Assembly: GCF_003384935.1 (NCBI RefSeq)
Contig: NZ_QTTQ01000012.1
Span: 1-64,000, forward strand
Length of the DNA stretch: 64,000 bases
Reading direction: 5' to 3'
DNA from: Lutibacter oceani
GTDB lineage: Bacteria; Bacteroidota; Bacteroidia; Flavobacteriales; Flavobacteriaceae
Of the stretch, positions 8,611-16,972 are shown one piece after another (the stretch's first letter is position 1; each line of letters starts with the position of its first letter). A program made the translations under genes and the position numbers. A model generated the notes under the pieces. That model did not search any database and had not been told where the DNA came from. It was given only the letters and a program-made list of their open reading frames with translations.

Positions 8611-9357
8611 ATGATAAAATTCTTTAGAAAAATTCGCCAAAACTTACTTTTGGAAGGAAAAACAGGAAAATATCTGAAATATGCAATCGGAGAAATTATT
8701 TTGGTTGTTATTGGATTTTTAATTGCATTAAGTATTAACAATTGGAATGAAGAAAGAAAGGAACTTGCTAGTGAATCAAAGGTTTTAAAAACACTTAATG
8801 CTGAATTTTATCAAAACAGTATAACATTAGATTCTGTACTACTGGAACTAAACCGCATGGAACAGTCATTGAGTTTTGTGTTTCTAAACATACAACCAAA
8901 CCCAAATCTTGACTTTTCTCCAAAACAACTAGACAGTATTTTAAGGAATTCATTTTCTGATCCATATTGGACAAGAAGTGAATATACCTTGAGAAATTTA
9001 GAAAGTTCTGGGAAATTAAGTACCCTTACTAGTGAAGAATTAAAGAGCAAACTTTATGAATGGTCTTTAGTTGCCACAGATATTACAGATAAAGATTCAG
9101 ACGCTACAAAGGGTTTTAATAATTTATTAAATTTTTATAGAGAAAATGGTTCTTTAAGAAATCTAGATGAAGGTGGTTGGATAATTTCAGAAGGACGTTC
9201 GTCGTTAGAATATGATCATTTTAAATTTTTCACTGACATAGTCTTTGAAAATATTATAGACGATTGCCTGGTGTATACGAGACAAAGAATACTAAGATAT
9301 AAAAAAGCTAAGATTATTATTGATCAAGTAATAGCACTCACACAGACCGAAAAATGA
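8611..9357 (+). CDS. DUF6090-type membrane protein
   Basis: A 248-residue protein with the typical opening MIKFFRKIRQNLLLEGKTGK, YLKYAIGEIILVVIGFLIAL and SINNWNEERKE: a short cytoplasmic basic head, one membrane span (about 27-45), and a long outer part rich in helices. This opening is very frequent in flavobacterial proteins of unknown function, often found in several copies per genome. No enzyme motif is visible. Likely anchored in the inner membrane with the C-terminal part in the periplasm. Single-gene unit. Confidence 0.8.
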   Translation: MIKFFRKIRQNLLLEGKTGKYLKYAIGEIILVVIGFLIALSINNWNEERKELASESKVLKTLNAEFYQNSITLDSVLLELNRMEQSLSFVFLNIQPNPNLDFSPKQLDSILRNSFSDPYWTRSEYTLRNLESSGKLSTLTSEELKSKLYEWSLVATDITDKDSDATKGFNNLLNFYRENGSLRNLDEGGWIISEGRSSLEYDHFKFFTDIVFENIIDDCLVYTRQRILRYKKAKIIIDQVIALTQTEK

Positions 9358-9382
9358 AAACATTCTTTATGAATTAACAAAA

Positions 9383-9512
9383 GCACAACAATGGCTATTA
9401 GTAATTGCTTGTTCTCGCCTACTTTGAAAATTCCTGCGGAATTTCCAGCTTGGTGTTTACTTGCAAAGTTAAGTGCTAAACCACGCAACTACTGATAGCC
9501 GAGACTGTTGGA
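9383..9512 (+). repeat. attC-like spacer repeat H (best-paired copy)
   Basis: Left GGCTATTAGTAATTGC (9393-9408) pairs with right GCAACTACTGATAGCC (9485-9500) at 14 of 16 positions, plus one G-T. Outside this, CAACA/TGTTG pair, with 2 bases between on the left and 5 (GAGAC) on the right. That asymmetric bulge is like the extrahelical bases of attC sites. The core hairpin is AAATTCC-TGC-GGAATTT (9428-9444). Confidence 0.8.
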
Positions 9513-9538
9513 AGTAATCACAAAACAAAGAAATTCAG

Positions 9539-10456
9539 ATGACTATAAATCTTAAAAAAATTGGCCATATTACTGCCATAATCCTAATTATTTCTGGATT
9601 GTTGATTGTCTGGATTGGACAAAGCATGATTGCATCAGATTTTGTTAGCAGTAATGGAGTTCTAGGAGTTATGGTTGTTATTTTGGGTATCTTGTTTATG
9701 GTAGGCGGTGCACTTTTAACTATAATAACATTTATATCATGGGTATTTGGCACCTTAGTACAACATTTCGGATTTAAAGTTGTCTTTTTGGCAGCCGGAA
9801 TAATAGGTTTAAGCTTTTATATTTACAAAATATTTGTTCCCACTAGCAGTTTTAAAGATCCAATTCCCGTTGGAATAATAGATGGGACAATCTATAGCGG
9901 ACCAGCTTTTACAGAGAATAAAGTTACGGTGCTTACTTCTAATTCTTCTATAATGTTAATTAGGGTTACAGACAGCATAGTAGATGGCTATCCATGGTTT
10001 CAAATAGCTTATAACCAATCGTCAAAAGGTTATATGTGGGGTGGAAATCTATGCGCTCAAGATGCTTGGGTTAATGGTCTTAGTGGTCGCTGTCCATCTC
10101 ATCAACAAGAAAAAACCATGACTAAATTTGATAGTTATAATATAGATTCTTCAACCAAACCGATTGATATTATTGATGCAATTCATAAAATGTTACCAGG
10201 TCATTGGCAATCATCTACGTATGAGCTTGAGTTTAATGAACAAAAAGAGATAGTATATGATGAAAATGTGATAGGAAGGTGGTTTGTGGAAATTGATGAT
10301 GATTATTCATATAATTATGAAGTTTGGCTTAAACTTCAATATAATGGAAAATATTCTTATCAATCAAATAGATATAGAATTTCAAATCTCGATGCCAGTT
10401 TCTTAGGTCTTAAAAAAGGTTTGGATTATGACTTCTATAAAAGGATAAAGGATTAA
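9539..10456 (+). CDS. membrane protein with SH3-like domain
   Basis: A 305-residue protein not recognised as a named family. Three hydrophobic segments occupy about 8-28, 41-75 and 80-98. A soluble part follows with an SH3b-like stretch at about 105-165 (KVTVLTSNSSIMLIRVTDSI, then WFQIAYNQSSKGYMWGGNLC). A final domain (about 200-300) is rich in Tyr and Trp (GHWQSSTYELEFNE, GRWFVEIDDDYSYNYEVW) and looks like a lipocalin-type sheet. Cys about 178 and 190 in the central part could form a disulphide. Function unknown. Single-gene unit in the array. Confidence 0.7.
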   Translation: MTINLKKIGHITAIILIISGLLIVWIGQSMIASDFVSSNGVLGVMVVILGILFMVGGALLTIITFISWVFGTLVQHFGFKVVFLAAGIIGLSFYIYKIFVPTSSFKDPIPVGIIDGTIYSGPAFTENKVTVLTSNSSIMLIRVTDSIVDGYPWFQIAYNQSSKGYMWGGNLCAQDAWVNGLSGRCPSHQQEKTMTKFDSYNIDSSTKPIDIIDAIHKMLPGHWQSSTYELEFNEQKEIVYDENVIGRWFVEIDDDYSYNYEVWLKLQYNGKYSYQSNRYRISNLDASFLGLKKGLDYDFYKRIKD

Positions 10457-10502
10457 CAAGTTTTTAAAAGTAAAGGAAACTGAAAAATAGAATTAAAAAA
10501 CT

Positions 10503-10620
10503 GTTGCTAACAATGTACATAAAAAAATAGCTTCATTTAGTTAAATAGAATGATTCTAATATAAAAATATATTAAATTTAATTGATGAAAATCCAGTACC
10601 TGTATTAATATATTATAATG
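10503..10620 (+). repeat. attC-like spacer repeat I (TAGAAT core type, degenerate right arm)
   Basis: The left arm is GTTGCTAACAATGTACAT. The core TAGAATGATTCTA (10546-10558) and following TTAAATTTAATTGATG match copy F. The right arm is weak, with no clear GCAACT block, so the palindrome has decayed. Confidence 0.5.
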
Positions 10621-10657
10621 ACCAACAGATTAAACTGAATTTAGAAAAACCAAAAAA

Positions 10658-11854
10658 ATGAAAAAACACATTTCCCTATTCATCTTATCGATTATTTTTA
10701 TGAGTGCAAACTCAAACGCACAACAAGCCTTATTTAGTAACCAGCAAATTACATCACCTGAAATACAACAGGACAATTCTGTAATATTCCGTATGCTAGC
10801 ACCAAACAGTAATTTGGTTCAAATTACAGGCGACTTTTTACCAACTGAAAAGAAACAAAGTCCAATGGGTGAAATAGACATGCCTGGCAAGGTAGATTTA
10901 ATTAAGGATAATAATGGAGTATGGACCTATAAAACCAAAGAATTAAACCCTGAACTTTACAGTTATTCATTTATTGTAGATGGATTAACAACAAAGGATC
11001 CCAGTAATCCTTTCTTGGTTAGAGATGTAGCTTCAGTAACCAATATTTTTATTATTGGAGGTGGTCAAGCCGATTTATATAAGGTAAATAAAATTCCGCA
11101 TGGTACAATAGCACGTCGTTGGTATGATGCCCCTGAACTAGGTATGAATCGTAGATTAACCGTTTACACTCCGCCGGGCTACGAAAAATCAAATCAAAAA
11201 TATCCAGTTCTTTACCTATTACATGGAGCTGGTGGTGATGAAGAATCGTGGATATCATTGGGGCGTACCGCACAAATTATGGACAACCTGATTGCTGAAA
11301 ATAAAGCTGAACCAATGATTGTTGTGATGCCAAATGGAAATGTATCTCAGGATGCTGCACCAGGAGAAGGAAGTGATGGATTTTATAAGCCTCAATTTAT
11401 GGCTCCTAAAACAATGAATGGTTCATATGAAGGTAGTTTTTTGGATATTATAAAATTTATAGAAAGTAATTATAAAGTAAAGGCTGATAAACAACATCGT
11501 GCTATTGCAGGCCTTTCTATGGGCGGATTTCATTCTATGCATATCTCACGATATTACCCAAATTATTTCGATTATATCGGATTATTCTCTGCCGCAATTA
11601 TGCCACGAGAAGATGCAACTGCAAAAGTTTACTCCAATATTGATGAAACACTTAATACACAAATGAAAAATGGCTACAAATTATATTGGATAGCAATTGG
11701 AAATGCAGATTTTTTATACAAAACCAACAAAGAGTTTAGAGAAAAACTTGATAAGATGGGTATGAAATACACCTATGTTGAAACAGAAGGTGGACATATT
11801 TGGAAGAATTGGAGAACTTACCTCTCTGAATTTGCACCTAAACTATTTAATTAA
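10658..11854 (+). CDS. exported esterase (feruloyl/acetyl-esterase type, alpha/beta hydrolase)
   Basis: A 398-residue protein with a signal peptide (1-22, ending SNAQQ). Residues about 28-130 form an early-set/CBM48-like module (VIFRMLAPNSNLVQITGDF). A D-type esterase domain follows: YLLHGAGGDEESW for the oxyanion region, IAGLSMGGFHSM with nucleophile Ser287, and EGGHIWKNWR with the catalytic His. Members remove ester-linked groups such as ferulate or acetate from plant or algal polysaccharides. No carbohydrate locus is adjacent, so the substrate is open. Single-gene unit. Confidence 0.9.
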   Translation: MKKHISLFILSIIFMSANSNAQQALFSNQQITSPEIQQDNSVIFRMLAPNSNLVQITGDFLPTEKKQSPMGEIDMPGKVDLIKDNNGVWTYKTKELNPELYSYSFIVDGLTTKDPSNPFLVRDVASVTNIFIIGGGQADLYKVNKIPHGTIARRWYDAPELGMNRRLTVYTPPGYEKSNQKYPVLYLLHGAGGDEESWISLGRTAQIMDNLIAENKAEPMIVVMPNGNVSQDAAPGEGSDGFYKPQFMAPKTMNGSYEGSFLDIIKFIESNYKVKADKQHRAIAGLSMGGFHSMHISRYYPNYFDYIGLFSAAIMPREDATAKVYSNIDETLNTQMKNGYKLYWIAIGNADFLYKTNKEFREKLDKMGMKYTYVETEGGHIWKNWRTYLSEFAPKLFN

Positions 11855-12356
11855 TTTGTTTGTTATTTAATTTAAGCTGATAGCTATTTATAAAGATTTT
11901 ATTGAACTAAAACTAAGTATAAAAACAGAAAACATTATTTCATAAGGAAATAATATTTTTACAGAGAATTAGAATTTATATAAAAAGAAATATTTAAAAA
12001 AATTATTTACTTTCCATATAATTTATACAATAAAATAAGATTATACCAATTTTAAAACACCTAATATGGCATATAAATTAACAGCTTAATCCATGTTAAC
12101 CTGTGCCATTTTTAGGGCGAAACAATCCTAATATCGAGTATAAATCATATCGGAAAAATAAAGTAAATTTACTTGAACTTTTAATTTAAGATAAAACCTT
12201 AAAATAAAGCATTTTTGCTACTTCAAGGTTATGAAAATGTTTTAACTAGGGGAATAAAAAACAAATTAACCATAAAAAAAGGTCAAACTATTTCAGTATA
12301 ATATAATAGCAACAAAAAAAATAACCAACCGTTACAATAACATTTAATTTACAGAT
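11855..12356. other. 502-bp non-coding stretch with several inverted and direct repeats
   Basis: No coding sequence is seen. Structure present: a possible terminator hairpin ATTATTTC-ataag-GAAATAAT (11934-11954) after the esterase; a nested inverted repeat GGCA..TTAAC..GTTAA..TGCC (12068-12107); a 20-bp direct repeat, 12061-12080 and 12128-12147, with 16 identities (CTAATAT..G..TATAAAT); and the shared upstream element at 12134-12303. No typical attC-like spacer is recognisable. The upstream border of the P-type ATPase unit is therefore different from the others. Confidence 0.6.
12134..12303 (+). repeat. upstream element, copy 2 (shared with 18-137)
   Basis: Contains GTATAAATCATATCGG, AAATAAAGTAAATTTAC and GGTCAAACTATTTCAGTATA in the same order as the window start, with about 50 extra bases in the middle. 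It lies just before the TTG start of the P-type ATPase. Confidence 0.45.
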
Positions 12357-14873
12357 TTGATAATTGGCTTAAATACAAACGAAGTAAACGAAAGACTCTC
12401 CTCTTTTGGCTACAATGAATTGCCGTCCGAAAAACCTAAAAACGTTATTGGTATTGCAATGGAAGTAGTAAAAGAGCCTATGTTTTTACTCCTTATTGCT
12501 TGTGGTTTGTTATATATTATTTTAGGAGATATATATGAAGGATTGATTCTATTATCAACTATTTTTATCATTATTTTCATTACGTTTTATCAATATCAAA
12601 AAACGGAAAAAGCATTAAATGTACTTAAAAATCTCTCTTCTCCAAGAGCTTTGGTTATTAGAAACGGACAAGAAATAAGGATTGCTGGAAGAGAAGTTGT
12701 ACCCGATGATATTATTATTTTAAACGAAGGCGATAGAGTGCCTGCCGATGGAATTTTGATTGATAGCTTAAATCTCACCATAGACGAGTCTATATTAACA
12801 GGAGAATCCATTCCTGTCTTAAAATCTGCACAGAAAAATCCTACCAATATAATTGGGCATGTTTATAGTGGAACACTTGTAATTCAGGGTAAAGGATATG
12901 TTAAAATACTTGCTACAGGAATACATACGGAATTTGGAAAAATTGGACGTTCATTATTAAGTATTGAACAGCAAGAAACCCGTATGCAAATAGAAATGAA
13001 ATCCTTAATTCGGAATTTATTTGTTTTGGGAGGTATTATTAGTGCAGTTGTGGTTATCGCGTTTTATTTTGTAAAAGGCAATTTCATTCATTCACTTTTA
13101 AATGGACTTGCAACCGCAATGGCTATACTTCCTGAAGAGTTTCCAGTAGTACTTACTGTTTTTCTTGCTTTAGGTGCCTGGCGACTGTCAAAGAAAAAGG
13201 TATTGACAAGAAAGCCGTCAGCTATTGAAACATTAGGTTCTGCAACAGTTTTATGCAGTGATAAAACTGGAACCATTACACAAAATAAAATGGAAGTTAC
13301 AATTGTGTATAATGGAAATAAAACATTTTCAAAAAATACATTTTTAGAAAATCGAAACCACATATCTGAAATTTTGAATTTTGCTCACCTGGCTTCACAA
13401 GAAAAAGCTATTGATCCAATGGAAAAAGCTTTTAAAAATGCAAACCAATTAGTAAATAAGCATTTGATTCCTGTTACAGAATTACTTAAAGAATATCCCT
13501 TAACCAAATCACTTTTAGCTATAACAAGAGTGTTGAAGGATAATAAAAACAGTAAAACAATAGTGGCGTGTAAAGGTGCTCCTGAAACCATTTTTAAATT
13601 ATGTAAATTAAATACCCTGGATACTGAAAAATATTTAAACATTGTTGAATCTTTTGCAGAAAAAGGACATCGCGTAATTGCAGTAGCAAATTCTTCATTT
13701 GAAGCTAAAATTTTACCTGATTCACAAACTGATTTCGAATTTAAATTTTTAGGGTTAATTGGCTTGGAAGATCCCATTCGTCCTGAAATTCCACAAGCTA
13801 TTAACGAATGCAATGATGCTGGTGTAAAAGTAATTATGATAACAGGTGATTTTCCTACTACAGCCAAAAGTATTGCCCAACAAATAGGTATGAAGGTTGA
13901 TAAAAAATTAATGACGGGCTATGAATTAAATACTATAAACGATGATGAACTAAGAAATAGAATTTCTACCATAAACATTTTTGCACGTGTAATTCCCGAA
14001 CAAAAATTACGAATAATTAGAGCCCTACAAGCCAATAATGAAATTGTTGCAATGACAGGTGATGGTGTAAATGATGCTCCAGCATTAAAAGCCGCTAATA
14101 TTGGAATAGCAATGGGTAATATGGGAACTGATGTTGCTAGAGAGGCATCTTCTCTCGTTTTATTAGATGACAACTTTGCTTCTATTGTATCAGCAATTCG
14201 TTTAGGAAGAAAAATATTTGACAATCTTCAAAAAGCAATGTCGTATATAATTGCTATTCATATACCGATAATTGGATTAACCTTATTACCTGCTTTTTTT
14301 TCCTCGTTACCAATACTATTAATGCCTTTACAAATTGTTCTTTTGGAACTGATAATTGACCCTATTTGCTCCGTAGCTTTTGAAAATGAACAAGAGGAGG
14401 AGAATATTATGAATAGAAAACCAAGAAATCCAGAAGAAAAGTTTTTTGGTGGAAATAAAATTTTTGCAAGTGTGTTACAAGGATTACTCGTTTTTGGAAT
14501 GTCATTAACAATTTACTTTCTTTCTATTCAAGAAGGACATACAAACGAAGAGGTCAGAGCAATTGCATTTTCTTCATTAGTTATAGGAAATGTATTTTTA
14601 ATTCTTACTAATCTTTCTAAAACAAGAAACTTTCTTAAAGTTATTACAGAAAGAAATTGGGCTGTATGGATTATTCTTTCCATAGCTATTATTATGTTAT
14701 TTCTTATTATTTCAGTTCCATTTTTACAACATATTTTCAGTTTTCAATTCCCGGGCTACAGGCACTTTATTTCATCAATTATTGGGGCAATTTCAGTTTT
14801 ACTAATTCTCGAAACTGTGAAATATTTTAATAATAGAAAAACGTTTAAAACCAATAAATACACCAACCGCTAA
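12357..14873 (+). CDS. cation-translocating P-type ATPase (PEEFP subgroup)
   Basis: An 838-residue inner-membrane pump. In order: N-terminal cation-ATPase domain (GLNTNEVNERLSSFGYNELP), TGES at 148, membrane motif PEEFP at 259-263, phosphorylation site D302KTGTITQ, nucleotide domain (KGAPE), GDGVNDAPAL at 568, and a C-terminal membrane domain. The layout is that of P2 (SERCA-like) ATPases, but the ion-binding helix reads PEEFP instead of PEGLP, so the ion cannot be assumed to be calcium. The start is TTG: an in-frame TAA at 12345 excludes anything upstream. The stop codon overlaps the left end of spacer J, as in integron cassettes. Confidence 0.93.
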   Translation: MIIGLNTNEVNERLSSFGYNELPSEKPKNVIGIAMEVVKEPMFLLLIACGLLYIILGDIYEGLILLSTIFIIIFITFYQYQKTEKALNVLKNLSSPRALVIRNGQEIRIAGREVVPDDIIILNEGDRVPADGILIDSLNLTIDESILTGESIPVLKSAQKNPTNIIGHVYSGTLVIQGKGYVKILATGIHTEFGKIGRSLLSIEQQETRMQIEMKSLIRNLFVLGGIISAVVVIAFYFVKGNFIHSLLNGLATAMAILPEEFPVVLTVFLALGAWRLSKKKVLTRKPSAIETLGSATVLCSDKTGTITQNKMEVTIVYNGNKTFSKNTFLENRNHISEILNFAHLASQEKAIDPMEKAFKNANQLVNKHLIPVTELLKEYPLTKSLLAITRVLKDNKNSKTIVACKGAPETIFKLCKLNTLDTEKYLNIVESFAEKGHRVIAVANSSFEAKILPDSQTDFEFKFLGLIGLEDPIRPEIPQAINECNDAGVKVIMITGDFPTTAKSIAQQIGMKVDKKLMTGYELNTINDDELRNRISTINIFARVIPEQKLRIIRALQANNEIVAMTGDGVNDAPALKAANIGIAMGNMGTDVAREASSLVLLDDNFASIVSAIRLGRKIFDNLQKAMSYIIAIHIPIIGLTLLPAFFSSLPILLMPLQIVLLELIIDPICSVAFENEQEEENIMNRKPRNPEEKFFGGNKIFASVLQGLLVFGMSLTIYFLSIQEGHTNEEVRAIAFSSLVIGNVFLILTNLSKTRNFLKVITERNWAVWIILSIAIIMLFLIISVPFLQHIFSFQFPGYRHFISSIIGAISVLLILETVKYFNNRKTFKTNKYTNR

Positions 14874-14993
14874 CAAGGCGTAAAAAATTGTTTATTTAAA
14901 TACTATAAAATGTTTTTAAAAAAAAATACTATTTTTAAACATCGGAAAATTAAGGTTTAAAATCCGCAAATATCTTTATACTAAAACTGCTGT
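14866..14993 (+). repeat. attC-like spacer repeat J (degenerate)
   Basis: The left end ACCGCTAACAAGGCG includes the TAA stop of the ATPase gene. An inner ATGTTT/AAACAT pair (14910-14915, 14937-14942) surrounds an A/T-rich loop. The right arm AATCCGCAAATATCTTTATA, ending AACTGCTGT, aligns with the GCAACT..ATAC..GTTG pattern. Confidence 0.5.
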
Positions 14994-15042
14994 AATAAAA
15001 AAAATATCTTTTGGTATGAGATATTTTGAACAATTTTCACAA

Positions 15043-15951
15043 ATGAAAAAACTAAATACACTACTTGGAATAATACTTGGATTAACATTAATATGTTGCT
15101 CATCTGATAGTGATGAAAACAGCAATTCTCAAAAACATTTAACCAATATTAACTATAGCTATTTAGATGGTCAAATCCGATTAACTCAGAATTTAGTCTA
15201 TGATGCAAATAATAATTTAATTGAAATTAACGATGAAAATGGATTAGTTATGAGTTCATATGATTACAATGGCTCTGATCGTCTTATCAAAGTGGTAGAT
15301 TTTCAATATAATGATGATGGGACAAATTTTGAGTTTATAAAAAATATATCTTACAATAACGACAACAAAATATCCAACATTGAAATAATAGATAATATTT
15401 ATAATGCTGAAGATGGTAAATTAATTGGCATGTATAATTATAATAAAGTTGTAAACTATGGAGATAATACAATTACAGTGGTTACTGACGGAATAGGTAG
15501 TGAAACGGTTATACTATCTTTGTCGAATAATTGGATTACAGGAGTTAAAATAATTAGAAAAAACACGCTGCAAGCGGATATGGTCTTTACTTATGATAAT
15601 GAAGGTAATTGTATCTCAGGAAGCGGATTATACCAACCAGGGCTTTATGATACAACTGACATAGATTTGAATGTAATCTATGGAAATGAAGAAAAAAATC
15701 CGCATTTCAATGCTTTTTTTTATTTTAATGTTTTATGCTATAACAATAGCTTTTTTAATTTAAAAAGGGTTCTAATAGAACAGCAAGGGACTAAATATCC
15801 TAAAAAAATTCAATGGTATCAATTTGAAGGTTGGAATTACAGAGATTACCATGAATATTCTTTTGATATTGATGGTTCCATTATTTCAAAAAAGACTAAT
15901 GTATTTAATACAAATACTTATGGCGAAATTGTTTCTTATACTTGGGAATAA
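15043..15951 (+). CDS. lipoprotein with YD/RHS-like repeats
   Basis: The chosen start ATG 15043 gives MKKLNTLLGIILGLTLICC, a clean lipoprotein signal; the frame is open from ATG 15016 (nine residues longer), but the longer form spoils the signal. The mature part has short strand-turn units such as YDANNNLIEINDENG, YDYNGSDRLIKVVDFQYNDD, ISYNNDNKISNIEI and FTYDNEGNCISGSG, which resemble YD repeats and DUF4595-type lipoproteins. No catalytic motif is visible. Probably surface or periplasmic, of unknown function. Last single-gene unit of the array. Confidence 0.78.
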   Translation: MKKLNTLLGIILGLTLICCSSDSDENSNSQKHLTNINYSYLDGQIRLTQNLVYDANNNLIEINDENGLVMSSYDYNGSDRLIKVVDFQYNDDGTNFEFIKNISYNNDNKISNIEIIDNIYNAEDGKLIGMYNYNKVVNYGDNTITVVTDGIGSETVILSLSNNWITGVKIIRKNTLQADMVFTYDNEGNCISGSGLYQPGLYDTTDIDLNVIYGNEEKNPHFNAFFYFNVLCYNNSFFNLKRVLIEQQGTKYPKKIQWYQFEGWNYRDYHEYSFDIDGSIISKKTNVFNTNTYGEIVSYTWE

Positions 15952-15955
15952 AAAC

Positions 15956-16085
15956 TTGATACAACAATGTATTATAAAAATTGGTTTATAAAATTAATTA
16001 GAATAATTCTAAACTAAAAAAACATTAAATTTAAACATTGTTAAAAGTGGCGTTTGTTACATTTTAATCTTTATGCAACTAATGT
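15956..16085 (+). repeat. attC-like spacer repeat K (TAGAAT core type, last copy)
   Basis: The left arm is GATACAACAATGTATTATAA then AATTGG. The core palindrome TTAGAATAATTCTAA (15998-16012) is followed by ACATTAAATTTAAACATTG as in F and I. The right end ATGCAACTAATGTAA is partly decayed. No further copy is seen downstream. Confidence 0.6.
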
Positions 16086-16130
16086 AAAATTACAATTAAG
16101 AATAAAAAGCTATAATAAAAAAACTAAAAA

Positions 16131-16943
16131 ATGAGAATATTAAGATTTATTTTTTCCATAGTTATTATAATATCAACAACAGCTTGTAGTCAAAAAAAAA
16201 CACCAAACACAGTAGCTAAAAATCATTTACAAAACGTAAGAGAATATTATCAACTTAGAGAATATACCTTTAATTCTGACGAACAAGAGAAAACTACAGA
16301 TCAATTTCTTAAAAGAGCTTTTATTCCTGCTCTAAAAAAATTAGACATCCAACATATTGGTGTATTTAAAATAAGACCAGAAAAAACAGATAGTATCAAA
16401 AAAATTATTGTTTTAATTCCGTTTTCATCCATACAAAAATTCCTAAGTTTAGAAAAAGATCTTGCCAAAGACACTCTATATTTAAATGCTGGAAACGAAT
16501 ATTTAAACGCTAATTATTTAAAACCTCCTTATAAACGTATGGCATCTACTTTAATGAAAGCATTTAAAGACATGCCAATGATGAAACCTTCAATATTAAA
16601 TGGTCCAAAAGAAGATCGTGTTTATGAATTACGGAGTTATGAATCACCAACAGAAAAGTATTTTATAAATAAATTAGAAATGTTTAATGCTGGTGGTGAA
16701 ATAAAACTTTTTGAAAAACTTGAATTTAATGCTGTTTTTTATGGTGAAGTAATTTCAGGAGCAAAAATGCCCAATTTAATGTATATGACCACTTTTGAAA
16801 ATCAAAAAAGCAGGGATGAACACTGGAAAGCATTTGTTGATTCTCCTGAATGGAAAAAATTATCTACCATGCCTAAATATCAAAACAATGTTTCTAATAT
16901 TACTATTAACTTCCTTTACCCTACTGAATACTCAGACTATTAA
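16131..16943 (+). CDS. NIPSNAP-family lipoprotein
   Basis: A 270-residue lipoprotein (lipobox STTAC, Cys about 20). It has two related ferredoxin-like halves: YYQLREYTFNSDEQEKTTDQ at about 36-55, and VYELRSYESPTEKYFINKLE followed by FGEVISG-type and TFENQKSRDEHWKAF stretches, typical of NIPSNAP domains, which belong to the dimeric alpha/beta-barrel fold. Function in bacteria is poorly defined. In Bacteroidota such lipoproteins occur next to sugar-use genes. It stands 29 nt before a GH2 gene and is probably the first gene of that operon. Confidence 0.85.
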   Translation: MRILRFIFSIVIIISTTACSQKKTPNTVAKNHLQNVREYYQLREYTFNSDEQEKTTDQFLKRAFIPALKKLDIQHIGVFKIRPEKTDSIKKIIVLIPFSSIQKFLSLEKDLAKDTLYLNAGNEYLNANYLKPPYKRMASTLMKAFKDMPMMKPSILNGPKEDRVYELRSYESPTEKYFINKLEMFNAGGEIKLFEKLEFNAVFYGEVISGAKMPNLMYMTTFENQKSRDEHWKAFVDSPEWKKLSTMPKYQNNVSNITINFLYPTEYSDY

Positions 16944-16972
16944 AAAATAGTTATTAATCATTTTAAAATTAA

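Noticed and set aside
11052-11273. 73-residue minus-strand frame in the esterase gene
   Set aside because: Shadow of the conserved alpha/beta hydrolase motif region.
13385-13867. 160-residue minus-strand open frame inside the P-type ATPase gene
   Set aside because: It lies antisense to a fully conserved gene and has the Ser/Thr/Leu-rich composition of a shadow frame.
1929-16085. Spacer repeats as CRISPR repeats
   Set aside because: Copies are long, diverged, palindromic and separated by whole genes; there are no short unique spacers and no cas genes.
1929-16085. Spacer repeats as insertion sequences or MITEs
   Set aside because: No target-site duplications could be seen, copies are always in one orientation and placed at gene ends, and no transposase is present. 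A MITE origin is not fully excluded.
1929-16085. Spacer repeats as simple rho-independent terminators
   Set aside because: The core hairpins lack a following T-run in most copies, and the conserved arms extend over more than 100 bp.
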